Below are positions 48,657 through 58,351 of a DNA stretch of 60,980 nt, in pieces. The stretch covers positions 173,485 to 234,464 of the forward strand of contig PBFD01000002.1 of NCBI GenBank assembly GCA_002718595.1, in the 5' to 3' direction. Under the pieces are notes generated by a model, which was given only the letters and a program-made list of their open reading frames with translations, searched no databases and was not told the DNA's origin. A program made the position numbers and the translations under genes. Source of the DNA: Gemmatimonadota bacterium (lineage in GTDB: Bacteria > Gemmatimonadota > Gemmatimonadetes > Longimicrobiales > Gaopeijiaceae). Positions within the stretch are counted from its first letter, which is position 1. Each line of letters begins with the position of its first letter.

Positions 48657-49056
48657 TATGAAGAGTTGATATCCTCTCTCCGTCAAGCATCTCAACACTA
48701 AGCGACATTTAAGCGAATTACAGCTCATGCGGGTGTGGGCGTCTCCTAGAGATTCGTCTGATTTTGAGTATAAGGAACCTATATGATATTCGCACTGCAA
48801 AACCCATGAAACCCATATAGTATATAGTGTTTAAGCCTATATCTATTTTGCAAAGTGTCCATGAGTCTGCTCAATATGGGGCAAGAAAAGAAATTTCACA
48901 AAATTACTAAATAGCCCCTTTGTTTGAGTGCCACATCACCCAGGATATATAAACAGTTTCTAATCAAAGTTCTTCTCACAGAAATTGTGGTTCATGTTCT
49001 CTACAGTTATTTTTTGGAGCCTGAGTTGAGATTTTTTTAAATTTAAGTGATATAAA
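48657..49056 (+). other. Divergent intergenic region
   Basis: This 400-base stretch lies between the start of the beta-barrel gene (minus) and the methyltransferase (plus) and must hold their promoters. It is AT-rich toward the methyltransferase. I see no gene or clear repeat. A minus-strand open frame extends 48 codons into it, but the signal peptide argues against its use. Confidence 0.5.
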
Positions 49057-49755
49057 TTGAATAATTCATATAAAAAAGAATGGGAAGACAGCTACAAAAG
49101 AGGCGAAAATAATATTCTTTACCCTCATGATGAGGTTGTTAAATTTTTAAATAGATTTGTTAGGAAAAAACTTAACTTTAAAGGTGGATTCAAAGATATT
49201 CTTGATTTTACTAAAACTGTCAAAGGATTAGATTTTGGGTGTGGAGTTGCAAGAAGTGCAATATTAATGGAGGAATTTGGCATAGAATCCTATGGAGTCG
49301 ACATATCTAGTAATGCAATAGAGAAAGCTAAAGATAATGCGTCCTCGTTTGGTTATGACTCTCTTTCCTCCAGACTTCAGACTATAGATTCAAATGAACT
49401 TCCCTACGAGGATAACTTTTTTGATATATCCATAGCTGAATCCTGTTTAGACAGCATGTCATTTGGGAATGCTTCAGCATTAATCAATGAAATTTCTAGA
49501 GTTACAAAGAAATACATATACTTTAGCGTAATATCTTGTGAGGTGAACTTTAAAAATAAACTTGCCGAAGATCTTATTGTAGAAACCAATCATGAATTTG
49601 GAACAATACAATCATATTATGATGAGGAAAGAATTATAGAATTGGTATCACATTTCAATTCAGAGACAGTGTTCATAAGAAACTATACGGCGACCGGGGC
49701 CACAAAAGATGATCTTATTGATTCAAGGTTCTTTGTTGTGTTAGATGTATCTTGA
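49057..49755 (+). CDS. Class I SAM-dependent methyltransferase, AT-rich
   Basis: A 232-residue protein with a TTG start. The SAM motif GLDFGCGVARSAILMEEFGI (about 57-76), YGVDISSNAIEKAKDNA and the post-motif YEDNFFDISIAESCLDSM are clear. The C-terminal part (RFFVVLDVS) is short. No substrate can be named. The gene is far more AT-rich than the lipoprotein and housekeeping genes after it, and stands alone between divergent and gene-free stretches, which suggests acquisition with the glycan locus. Confidence 0.75.
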   Translation: MNNSYKKEWEDSYKRGENNILYPHDEVVKFLNRFVRKKLNFKGGFKDILDFTKTVKGLDFGCGVARSAILMEEFGIESYGVDISSNAIEKAKDNASSFGYDSLSSRLQTIDSNELPYEDNFFDISIAESCLDSMSFGNASALINEISRVTKKYIYFSVISCEVNFKNKLAEDLIVETNHEFGTIQSYYDEERIIELVSHFNSETVFIRNYTATGATKDDLIDSRFFVVLDVS

Positions 49756-50164
49756 AATCATCTAATACATTAATTCTCATAAAAACATAGTAAACACTAC
49801 TCTATTAGGATTTAGCAATCCCCTCGGCAGTCACAAACTGCAAAATTCCGTTTGTAAGCCACTATTACTATAGGGTTTTTTACAACACTAAATGGAGTGG
49901 GAGTGAACGTGTTACTCGCAACCCCCGCATTCTATATAGGAACAACAAGAGGCCATTGTTGTACTTATAGTGTGACTGTAATGCTTACTAATAGATGGAT
50001 AGATAGAAGAGATTGGCTATATGATCTTGGCACTGTATTTGTTAGGATAGACAGTGGTAGACAACTATTGGGCTCTGGTGCCTACGCTTCTCTTGAACTA
50101 GAAATCATGGGAACAACTTGTGCTGGCTTTTAGATCAATCAATTGGGTAGGGTTTTACTCTAGA
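49756..50164 (+). other. Intergenic stretch before the lipoprotein operon
   Basis: These 409 bases hold no gene I can support. A 78-codon open frame (49897-50133) lacks any recognisable family or convincing ribosome-binding site. The region probably contains the promoter for the TPR lipoprotein genes downstream. Confidence 0.45.
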
Positions 50165-51112
50165 ATGAAACGCCAAAAGAGTATCTTGCCGGCTTTGCTA
50201 AGCTTTTCGATAGTAGTTGCAGGGTGTTTCTCTAGTGTGGCCGATGAATCTTTTGTCCAACGAGGGGACGAAGCAATACTAAGAGGGGATCTCGACGCTG
50301 CTCTTGCCGAATACAAAATGGCTGTTCAACGGGGTGGATCAGAAGATCCATCGGCTCTGGGTCGAGTTGCCCACACCCACGCACTTATGGGGAACATTGA
50401 TGAGACTGGGGATACCTATGAGCAAGCAGTAACATTCGATTCAGATCTGACTGATCAGGCCGTATCCGACCTAATACAGTTAGCTCAAGAGGCAATGAAT
50501 CGATCAGATTTGTTTGGGTTGGCTTCCGCTATGGAACGCGCTAAGAACTTTCGTCCTGGCATTACTGTGGACGGGATGGCACTGCCGTTGGCACGGCATT
50601 ATTTCGAAAATGGGCAATATGCCACTGCGTTATCCTATTATCAGTCGGCTATTTCAGAGAGCCAAGGAGATACTAGTCCAGATGTGATCTTCGAAGCTGC
50701 TTCAGCCTATGACGAAGTGGGTGATTGCAGAAGAGCTCTGATCCACTATGAACCCTATAGAGATATGATTTCCAGCTGGATGCGTGGCGAAGTAGACTGG
50801 AAAATAGGAAATTGTTCGATTGAATTGGCGAGGGAGTTACGTTCAGTTGGCGCCGATGAAGAAGCTTTAGAACATTTGGAAAGAGCAGTGCTGATAGGTG
50901 AACCACGAAGTTTACAAAGTCTGGCCTATTTTGAAATAGGTGAAATTTTGGCTGGCCAATATCGTTGTGAAGAAGCGATGCAAGCGTTCTTAGAAGTCGC
51001 CAGTACGGATCAAACAGGTAATAACCGTTTGGTATCGCTAGCTCAATGGCGCTATGAAGAAATACGTTTTCCCGATTCCCAAGACGACGGGTCGGGAAGC
51101 ACAGGATGTTAG
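50165..51112 (+). CDS. TPR-repeat lipoprotein
   Basis: A 315-residue protein with a lipoprotein signal peptide (MKRQKSILPALLSFSIVV and lipobox VAGC). The mature part is built of helical TPR-like units (QRGDEAILRGDLDAALAEYK, ENGQYATALSYYQSAISES, SVGADEEALEHLERAVLIG). An earlier in-frame ATG at 50120 would bury the signal peptide, so this start is preferred. It stands directly before a BamD-like gene and could act in outer-membrane assembly or as a scaffold; no specific function is claimed. Confidence 0.75.
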   Translation: MKRQKSILPALLSFSIVVAGCFSSVADESFVQRGDEAILRGDLDAALAEYKMAVQRGGSEDPSALGRVAHTHALMGNIDETGDTYEQAVTFDSDLTDQAVSDLIQLAQEAMNRSDLFGLASAMERAKNFRPGITVDGMALPLARHYFENGQYATALSYYQSAISESQGDTSPDVIFEAASAYDEVGDCRRALIHYEPYRDMISSWMRGEVDWKIGNCSIELARELRSVGADEEALEHLERAVLIGEPRSLQSLAYFEIGEILAGQYRCEEAMQAFLEVASTDQTGNNRLVSLAQWRYEEIRFPDSQDDGSGSTGC

Positions 51113-51146
51113 GTGGGTTGTTTAATAGGTTGTCAGGATTCTTAAA

Positions 51147-51911
51147 ATGGAGTTCCTATCTAAAATTATGAAGTCCGTTCTTAGTAGGAGTGGGTATCCG
51201 CTGGTTTTGATTGTGGGTTTGTCTATTTCAGCATGTGGCGGCGGGTTGCCTTTTCCAGGGCTGACTGTTGAAGAGGTATATAATTTGGGAGTGGGAGCTC
51301 TTGAAGAGGAAAATTGGGGGGATGCGGCAAGGGCTTTTGAAGAAGTACTTCTCTCCACTGGGTTTGATCGGATGCCAGAAGCGCGTCTGCAGTTGGCAGA
51401 GGCTCATTTTGGAGGTGGTCGCTACATAGCCGCTCGTACGGAATACCAGAGGCTCATTGATAGGTGGCCTGCAGATACCACTGCGGTCCACGCTGCTTTA
51501 GGCGTTTGTAGGTCTCTTAAGGAGTTGTCTCCGATTCCACAACGCGACCAGACGTTTACAAGACAAGCAGAAATTACTTGTGGACAAGTGGCGGCCCAGT
51601 TTGCAGGCACAGTCATTGGATTAAGAGCCTCGGAATTATCAGACGAGATGGTGAATAGATTGGCAGAACGAGATTACAACACAGGATCTCATTATTTAAA
51701 GAGGGGATTAATAGACTCCGCACTTCTATATTACGAACAAGTTGTGGAACTCTTTCCAGATAGCGAATGGGCACCATGGGCTCTTTATCGAATGATAGAG
51801 GCATTCGAAATGATTGGCTATGTGCGAGATGTCGAGACTACACAGGAACTTCTCCTTGGTTCCTATCCTGAATCTGAACCTGCACAGATGTTAGAAAATG
51901 GAGGACAATAG
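51147..51911 (+). CDS. bamD: BamD-like outer-membrane assembly lipoprotein
   Basis: A 254-residue protein with a hydrophobic signal and lipobox (VLIVGLSISAC) and TPR repeats: YNLGVGALEEENWGDAARAF, RLQLAEAHFGGGRYIAARTE and SHYLKRGLIDSALLYYEQVV followed by FPDSEWAPWALYRMIEAF. Size, lipidation and repeat pattern fit BamD/YfiO, the beta-barrel assembly machine component. AGGA lies eight bases before this ATG; a second ATG at 51168 is possible. The end overlaps nadD by 14 bases. Confidence 0.72.
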   Translation: MEFLSKIMKSVLSRSGYPLVLIVGLSISACGGGLPFPGLTVEEVYNLGVGALEEENWGDAARAFEEVLLSTGFDRMPEARLQLAEAHFGGGRYIAARTEYQRLIDRWPADTTAVHAALGVCRSLKELSPIPQRDQTFTRQAEITCGQVAAQFAGTVIGLRASELSDEMVNRLAERDYNTGSHYLKRGLIDSALLYYEQVVELFPDSEWAPWALYRMIEAFEMIGYVRDVETTQELLLGSYPESEPAQMLENGGQ

Positions 51912-52494
51912 GAACCAAGGTGGTCGGATTGGAGTCTTTGGCGGGACGTTTGATCCGCCCCACATGGCTCATTTGCGGATGGCGAAACTCCTGCGTGATT
52001 TTGCTAGTTTAGAGAAAGTCCTTTGGATCCCGACCAGAAAGTCACCGCACAAATCAGACCGAGTGGTTACTCCAGCTAGTGTTCGATTGAAAATGGTTAA
52101 AGAGGTGGTTTCTGGTATGAAGGGTCACGACGCATGTGACATAGAAATTCTTAGAAGCGGGTATTCCTATACAATAGACACCCTCAGAGCATTAAAGAAA
52201 TTATATCCTGGTAAGGATCTTGTTTTGATAATGGGATCAGACCAATTCTGCGAATTGTCTGAATGGAAGGAGTCTGAAAGTCTAACGGACCTTGTGGAAA
52301 TCTGTGTTCTGCCACGAAAGGGTGCTACTGTGTCTTCTAGCCTGGCCGATAATTTGGTTCTTGCACCATTTGAGGAGCTAGATATTTCTTCTTCAGAAAT
52401 TAGGAATAAGATTCAACAAAATTTATCATTTGAACATCTTATTTGTAAGTCGGTAGCTAAGATAATTGAAGAAGAGGGCTTATATCAAAATTAG
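51898..52494 (+). CDS. nadD: Nicotinate-nucleotide adenylyltransferase
   Basis: A 198-residue nucleotidyltransferase with GRIGVFGGTFDPPHMAHLRMA, the HxGH-like motif of NadD, KVLWIPTRKSPHKSD, LVLIMGSDQFCELSEWKE and the C-terminal ISSSEIRNKI. It adenylates nicotinate mononucleotide in NAD synthesis. The start lies inside the 3' end of bamD. Confidence 0.92.
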   Translation: MEDNRNQGGRIGVFGGTFDPPHMAHLRMAKLLRDFASLEKVLWIPTRKSPHKSDRVVTPASVRLKMVKEVVSGMKGHDACDIEILRSGYSYTIDTLRALKKLYPGKDLVLIMGSDQFCELSEWKESESLTDLVEICVLPRKGATVSSSLADNLVLAPFEELDISSSEIRNKIQQNLSFEHLICKSVAKIIEEEGLYQN

Positions 52495-52643
52495 GTCCTG
52501 GTATGTTTAGGAATGCTTTTTCGTAACATAGTTTCTGTTGTGGGCTGGGATAATTGTCTGCCTCACGATAATTTCACTGACCAGAGGATTTGAAAGAATT
52601 GGCAATGATGATCTATGACTTTATTTAAAAGGGAAAGCGTCTC

Positions 52644-55600
52644 TTGAGTTTTCTTAATGCGGTGGCAAAGAAGGTGCTTGGCTCTCAACATCTAAGAGAG
52701 GCAAAAAAACTACAGCCCGTAGTAGATAGAATTAACTCTATCTGCAATGAGTATCAGACCCTTTCCGAGACCGATCTGAAGAAAAAAACTCAAGAGTTTC
52801 GTGATAGGATCAGTGATGCAACAGCTGGCCTGACTACCAAGATTGTCAAGTTGCAGGATGAGAAACGGAATTCTGAAGATTCCGAAAAACGGCAACAACT
52901 GCAGGAAAAGATTGCAGAATGTGATGAAGGAATCTTGTCAATTACAGAAGAAATTCTGAACGATATTTTACCTGAAGCATTTGCAGCTGTTAAGGAAGCT
53001 TGTCGTCGACTTGTGGGAACTGAGATTGTAGTGAGTGGCCAGAGACAGATTTGGGATATGGTTCCATATGACGTTCAGCTGATAGGTGGCATTGCTTTGC
53101 ACCGTGGAAAGGCAGCGGAGATGGCTACTGGTGAAGGAAAAACTTTAGTTGCTACGATGCCACTCTACTTGAATGCTCTTGTAGGGAAGGGAGCTCATCT
53201 CGTTACCGTTAACCCATACTTGGCCCAGAGAGATGCGGAGTGGATGGGTGCTGTATACAATTACTTGGATCTTACAGTCGATTGTATCGACAAGTACGAA
53301 CCTCATTCACCTGAAAGAGTTTCGGCGTACCGGGCAGATATCACTTACGGTACCAATAACGAATTCGGGTTTGATTATCTTCGTGATAATATGGTTCATT
53401 CCTTAGAACAGAGAGTGCAACCAAGGCACTGGTATTCAATAATTGATGAGGTGGATTCAATCCTTATCGACGAAGCCAGAACACCACTTATCATCAGTGG
53501 CCCCGTGGGCAAGGATACAGCAACGCCTTTCAAGCAGTATAACAGGCTAGTGGGAAGTCTATATCAAAAACAGATTCGCTTAGTCAATGACCTGATAGCT
53601 GAAGCTGAAAAGGATCTAGAAAATCAAGATGAATTTTCAGCTGGCGAAAAATTATTGGCTGCAAAGAGAGGGGCTCCACGCAATAAGAGACTGCTCAAGA
53701 TTTTTTCTGAGGATCCTGGTATTCAGAAATTGGTTCTTAAAGTTGAAGCAGATTACATGCGTGAGAAGCGCTTACAGGAAGTGGATGAGCTACTCTTTTT
53801 TGCCATGGACGAGAAAGGGCACAATGTGCACTTGTCAGATGGTGGATTAGATGAACTTTCTCCAGGAGATCCAGAGGCATTTGTAATTCCGGATCTTTCC
53901 GGAATGATGGGTGAGATTGAGGAGGATGAGTCGTTGTCTGTTGATGAGCGACGTAATCTGATACTGGAAGTGGAATCTGAGTATGCTTCCAAGAGTGAAA
54001 AAATGCATGTCATACATCAACTTCTCAAAGCTTATACACTATTTCAGAAAGATGAGAAATACATCATCGGAGAAGACGGAAATATTGTGATCGTCGATGA
54101 GTTCACAGGACGCCAGATGTCGGGACGTCGATGGAGTGATGGACTCCACCAGGCAGTCGAGGCTAAGGAAGGGGTGGAAATAAAGGGAGAAACTCAAACC
54201 CTGGCTACAATAACTATTCAAAATTATTTTCGAATGTACGATAAGCTAGCTGGTATGACTGGTACTGCCGAGACCGAAGAGACAGAGTTTCACGAGATAT
54301 ACAAGCTAGACGTTTTCGTTATTCCCACTAATCGGCCGATAGTTCGGGATGACCGAGAGGATCTTATCTTCAGAACGAAAAGAGAGAAATATCAGGCTCT
54401 CATAGATGAAGTGGAGCGCCTGAACAAATTGGAGCTTCCTGTACTAGTAGGGACGACTAATGTCGAGATTTCCGAAACACTTTCCCGGATGATTAAACGA
54501 CGAGGCATTGCCCACAATGTCTTGAATGCTAAACAGCACAAGAAAGAATCAGAAATTGTGGCTGAAGCTGGAGAGCCTGGAGCGGTAACAATCGCAACGA
54601 ATATGGCTGGAAGAGGGACTGACATCAAACTTGGCGAAGGAGTGACTGAACCCAGGACTTTGGGTTGGGTGAAGAATAGAGGCTTAGATCTGAAAGATCT
54701 TCTATCGGTTGATCCCACAAGAGAGTTGGACTTGGAAAATGGTGCTGACGATCTTCTGATCGAACCGGGAGGCTTGCATATACTGGGTTCTGAACGACAT
54801 GAATCAAGACGTATCGACAGGCAACTTAGAGGTAGGGCAGGACGTCAGGGCGACCCTGGTGCAAGTCAATTCTTTATTTCCGTAGAAGATGATTTGATGA
54901 GACTGTTCGTGGGTGATAGGCTGGCGAATGTTATGGATACCCTTGGCGCTGGTGAAGGCGAAGTTATCACCCATCGCATGGTGACTAGATCTATTGAAAC
55001 CGCGCAAAAGCGGGTGGAAGGAAATAACTTTGAGGCGCGAAAGCGCCTTCTTGATTACGATGATGTTATGAATCAGCAACGTGAGGTGATCTACGATCTC
55101 AGGTTGTTTGCTTTGGAGGGTGGGGAGGACTTGAAGGGTGAGATTTGGGAAATGATCGAACATAGTGTCGAAGAAGTTATCGATGAGTATTTGGATCATG
55201 AATACAGTGACGAGATAGATTTGGAAGCTCTGAAATCGAGGTTGGCCCTAGAATATTTTACAGTGATTTCTAATGATCAACTCAGGGAATTAGATCCACT
55301 GGAAATTGGAGATGTAGTCTTAGGTGCAGTTCGCCAACAATTTGAGAACAAGATCGATGGCTTTGGCTCGCATTCTGAAGCTGTCAGTAGTTACATAATG
55401 CTGAGTATGATAGATAGTAAATGGAAAGATCATCTCTATGATCTAGATCATCTCAAGGCTTCTATAGGATTTAGAGGCTGGGGTCAGAAGGATCCTCTGG
55501 TGGAGTACAAGAAAGAAGCTTATGACATGTTTGTTGACCTAATAGGGGATCTAAAAAGAAGTGTCGCGAATCTGACTTTCAAGGCCCAGATAGGGCCACC

Positions 55601-55919
55601 TCCTGCTTCTAAGGGAATGTCCAGATCTCGGAATAATCTAAATTACTCTGGTCCAACTGGAGAACCTAATAAAGATCTAGACAGTTTATCTGCCCGTAAT
55701 GAAACTGGTCAAAAAGGATCCCAGGAAGAAGTGCGATTGCCTCCCGGTATATCTGATGGTCAGTTTGGGAATGCTCAACCCAAGGACGTTTCCACCAATA
55801 GGAGCCAGGAAAAAGTCAGGACACCAGTTACTTCAACAAAAAATCCAGGTCGTAATGATCCTTGCCCCTGTGGATCCAAGAAAAAATATAAGAAATGTTG
55901 TGGAAAAGGTGTGGCTTAG
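52644..55919 (+). CDS. secA: Preprotein translocase ATPase SecA
   Basis: A 1091-residue SecA with a TTG start. Walker A is AEMATGEGKTLVA (Lys166) and the DEAD motif is in IDEVDSILIDEARTPLIISG. Other marks are IVDEFTGRQMSGRRWSDGLH, TNMAGRGTDIKLGEGV, GGLHILGSERHESRRIDRQL and RGRAGRQGDPGASQFF. The C terminus has the zinc-binding DPCPCGSKKKYKKCC. About 120-150 extra residues (about 300-440, LVNDLIAEAEKDLENQDEF through NLILEVESEYASKSEKMH) are inserted after the first DEAD segment, as in FCB-group bacteria. It drives Sec-dependent export. Confidence 0.97.
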   Translation: MSFLNAVAKKVLGSQHLREAKKLQPVVDRINSICNEYQTLSETDLKKKTQEFRDRISDATAGLTTKIVKLQDEKRNSEDSEKRQQLQEKIAECDEGILSITEEILNDILPEAFAAVKEACRRLVGTEIVVSGQRQIWDMVPYDVQLIGGIALHRGKAAEMATGEGKTLVATMPLYLNALVGKGAHLVTVNPYLAQRDAEWMGAVYNYLDLTVDCIDKYEPHSPERVSAYRADITYGTNNEFGFDYLRDNMVHSLEQRVQPRHWYSIIDEVDSILIDEARTPLIISGPVGKDTATPFKQYNRLVGSLYQKQIRLVNDLIAEAEKDLENQDEFSAGEKLLAAKRGAPRNKRLLKIFSEDPGIQKLVLKVEADYMREKRLQEVDELLFFAMDEKGHNVHLSDGGLDELSPGDPEAFVIPDLSGMMGEIEEDESLSVDERRNLILEVESEYASKSEKMHVIHQLLKAYTLFQKDEKYIIGEDGNIVIVDEFTGRQMSGRRWSDGLHQAVEAKEGVEIKGETQTLATITIQNYFRMYDKLAGMTGTAETEETEFHEIYKLDVFVIPTNRPIVRDDREDLIFRTKREKYQALIDEVERLNKLELPVLVGTTNVEISETLSRMIKRRGIAHNVLNAKQHKKESEIVAEAGEPGAVTIATNMAGRGTDIKLGEGVTEPRTLGWVKNRGLDLKDLLSVDPTRELDLENGADDLLIEPGGLHILGSERHESRRIDRQLRGRAGRQGDPGASQFFISVEDDLMRLFVGDRLANVMDTLGAGEGEVITHRMVTRSIETAQKRVEGNNFEARKRLLDYDDVMNQQREVIYDLRLFALEGGEDLKGEIWEMIEHSVEEVIDEYLDHEYSDEIDLEALKSRLALEYFTVISNDQLRELDPLEIGDVVLGAVRQQFENKIDGFGSHSEAVSSYIMLSMIDSKWKDHLYDLDHLKASIGFRGWGQKDPLVEYKKEAYDMFVDLIGDLKRSVANLTFKAQIGPPPASKGMSRSRNNLNYSGPTGEPNKDLDSLSARNETGQKGSQEEVRLPPGISDGQFGNAQPKDVSTNRSQEKVRTPVTSTKNPGRNDPCPCGSKKKYKKCCGKGVA

Positions 55920-56120
55920 GCTTGTATTGATCAATCATTTTTATCCAATTGGACGTGTTTAATACGAAGCTATGGCGCCTATTGCTCTGGACCAAACTGG
56001 CAGTAGATTGCAGGTGTGTCATGAAAATACCGATTAGTGTCTTCCGGAACACTGGACATCAGTGGATAAAAGATTGCCACTTGTCTGCACACTGAGGACT
56101 CAACCTAGGCGAATCTTGTG

Positions 56121-58337
56121 ATGGATGCTCTTAACTGGAAAGGGCTTATGAAGGCAATTCCACGCAATTTAGGTCGTGTGGTTGAAGATAATGCCGATCG
56201 TTTAGATCCTGGATTGGTCGCACAAGCCTACTCTCTAGCCCAGAAAGCACACGCTGGTCAACGTCGTGCCTCAGGAGAAAAATTTGTCAATCATGCTGTG
56301 GAAGTAGCAACTATATTAGCAGGTCTAGGTCTAGATACTGACGCAGTAATCTCTGGGTTAGTTCACGATGTGGTTGAAGATACTTCTGTCGATTTGGAAG
56401 AAATTCAGGAACACTTTGGTATGGGTGTTGCTACGATCGTTGATGGCGTCACTAAAATAAGCAGAGTCGAGTTTCATTCTCATACTGAAAAGCAAGTAGA
56501 GAACTATAGAAAACTCCTGCTTTCAATGGCCAAGGACGCTCGAGTCATCTTGGTGAAATTAGCGGACCGCCTTCACAACATGAGGACATTAAACGCCCTT
56601 ACTGAGCAGCAACAGCATCGTATAGCAATGGAAACCAGGGAGATCTATGCTCCTTTGGCTCATCGACTGGGCATGGCCGCAATACGCTGGGAATTAGAAG
56701 ACCTCGCATTTAAATATCTGGAGCCCAAGGCTTACATAGATCTCACCAAAAAAGTTCGACAGAGAAGGAAAGAGAGGGAGCGTCAGGTCTTAGAAATGCA
56801 GGAACCTCTGCAAAAAGCTTTGGAAGATGCAGGCATTGAAGTTGAGCTCACTGGACGCCCAAAGCATTTATGGTCTATTTATCGAAAGATGCAGAGCAGA
56901 AATCTTCCCTATGAGGAGATTTTTGACCTCATGGCCATGAGGGTGCTAACAAGAACACCGGAGGATTGTTACGCAGCTTTGGGTATTATTCATAGCAATT
57001 GGACTCCAGTACAAGACCGTTTTCACGACTTTATTGCAACTCCGAAATCGAATATGTACCAGTCACTTCATACTACGGTTATAGGCCCGTCGGGCAGTAG
57101 GTATGAGATCCAGATTCGAAGTCAGGAGATGCACCGTAGGGCTGAAAATGGTATAGCAGCGCATTGGCGCTACAAAGAAGGGTTGATTGCACTAGAGGAT
57201 TCGAACAACGAAATGGGCGATTCCGATGAGGCAGATGAAGCACTACAGTGGTTTCGACAAGTTTTGGATTGGCAAAAAGATGCTGATGAACCAGAGGAAT
57301 TCATGGAATTTCTTCGCATGGATTTGTTTAGAGGTGAAATCTTTGTTTTCACTCCCAAGGGTGAGGTTAAACAGCTACCGGTGGAAGCAACACCGATAGA
57401 TTTTGCTTACTCAGTTCATTCGGAGATTGGAAACCACTGCTCTGGCACTAGGATCAATGGTAAAAAAGCGGCTCTTTCTCAAGAACTGGTGAATGGAGAT
57501 ACAGTGGAAATATTAACAAAAGCAGATTGCACGCCCAGTCGAGATTGGTTGGGTTTTGTTAAAACTTCACGCGCGCGAAGAGGAATAAGGGATTGGGTGA
57601 GGAAAGAAGATTTTGAATCTAATCTGAAATTCGGGAAAGAATTGTTTGCTAGAGAGATAAAAAAGGCAAAAAGAAGTAAGCCTAGCCAGGAGAGAAGAAA
57701 GGAGGCTGCTAAGGTGCTGGGCTGTGGTTCTTTCGAGGACGTTCTGGCAGCTCTAGGTGGCGGTGCTGTTGAACCCTCTAAAGTAATACAAGCACTCTAT
57801 CCGGGTGAAGATCCTCAGAAGGTCGTTAGTCGCTCAGCTAAAGCTTTGGAGAAAATCGCTGACCGTATCCGTCGCGCTAGCGACGCTGTCAAGATCAAAG
57901 GTTTCGAGGAAGGGTTGGTGCGCCATTCTCAATGTTGCCAACCAGTTCCAGGGGACAAGGTGGTGGCATATGCTGGTTCGGAAAAGGGAGTGTTTTTGCA
58001 CAGGAGGGTCTGTCCCAGTGTGTTAGATTATTCTGACCGTAAGCTTTTGAAGATAGAGTGGGTGGCCAGTAAGAAAGACACATTTGTGGTGAATCTTGAA
58101 ATAGAAGGCATAGATAGACGTGGATTATTATCAGATATGGCGAGAGCGATTTCTGACACTTCAACAAACATTACGAAAGCTGAGATAATAGACTCAGAAA
58201 TTGGTGTGGTGGGTGACTTCTTAGTCAACGTAAATGACCTCAATCATCTAACTAAGGTTATGGACGCGATGCTTTCAGTAGAGGGGATCTCAGGCGTTAG
58301 GCGACGGGACTTCATCCCTGCTGACCAGCTGGATTAA
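56121..58337 (+). CDS. rel: Bifunctional (p)ppGpp synthetase/hydrolase
   Basis: About 738 residues with the full Rel layout. An HD hydrolase domain has [12 protein letters not shown] and LVHDVVEDT (His-Asp intact) and DRLHNMRT. The synthetase domain has [35 protein letters not shown] and [13 protein letters not shown], and TGS ([20 protein letters not shown]) and ACT domains ([20 protein letters not shown]) follow. Because the HD residues are kept it can probably both make and degrade (p)ppGpp. A GTG one codon earlier is an alternative start. The zinc-finger-like region [12 protein letters not shown] is also present. Confidence 0.93.
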   Translation: MDALNWKGLMKAIPRNLGRVVEDNADRLDPGLVAQAYSLAQKAHAGQRRASGEKFVNHAVEVATILAGLGLDTDAVISGLVHDVVEDTSVDLEEIQEHFGMGVATIVDGVTKISRVEFHSHTEKQVENYRKLLLSMAKDARVILVKLADRLHNMRTLNALTEQQQHRIAMETREIYAPLAHRLGMAAIRWELEDLAFKYLEPKAYIDLTKKVRQRRKERERQVLEMQEPLQKALEDAGIEVELTGRPKHLWSIYRKMQSRNLPYEEIFDLMAMRVLTRTPEDCYAALGIIHSNWTPVQDRFHDFIATPKSNMYQSLHTTVIGPSGSRYEIQIRSQEMHRRAENGIAAHWRYKEGLIALEDSNNEMGDSDEADEALQWFRQVLDWQKDADEPEEFMEFLRMDLFRGEIFVFTPKGEVKQLPVEATPIDFAYSVHSEIGNHCSGTRINGKKAALSQELVNGDTVEILTKADCTPSRDWLGFVKTSRARRGIRDWVRKEDFESNLKFGKELFAREIKKAKRSKPSQERRKEAAKVLGCGSFEDVLAALGGGAVEPSKVIQALYPGEDPQKVVSRSAKALEKIADRIRRASDAVKIKGFEEGLVRHSQCCQPVPGDKVVAYAGSEKGVFLHRRVCPSVLDYSDRKLLKIEWVASKKDTFVVNLEIEGIDRRGLLSDMARAISDTSTNITKAEIIDSEIGVVGDFLVNVNDLNHLTKVMDAMLSVEGISGVRRRDFIPADQLD

Positions 58338-58351
58338 ATGATAGAAACCAG

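Noticed and set aside
48657-48800. Upstream start adding 48 residues to the beta-barrel protein
   Set aside because: The internal ATG at 48656 gives a clean signal peptide; the longer form would bury it.
49897-50133. A 78-codon + strand open frame before the TPR lipoprotein gene
   Set aside because: No recognisable family, no convincing ribosome-binding site, and composition like the surrounding noncoding DNA.
54804-55199. A 131-codon open frame antisense to secA
   Set aside because: It lies wholly within secA on the other strand and looks like a shadow of secA codon usage; the same applies to other antisense frames within hddA, hisH, uvrB and wbpA.
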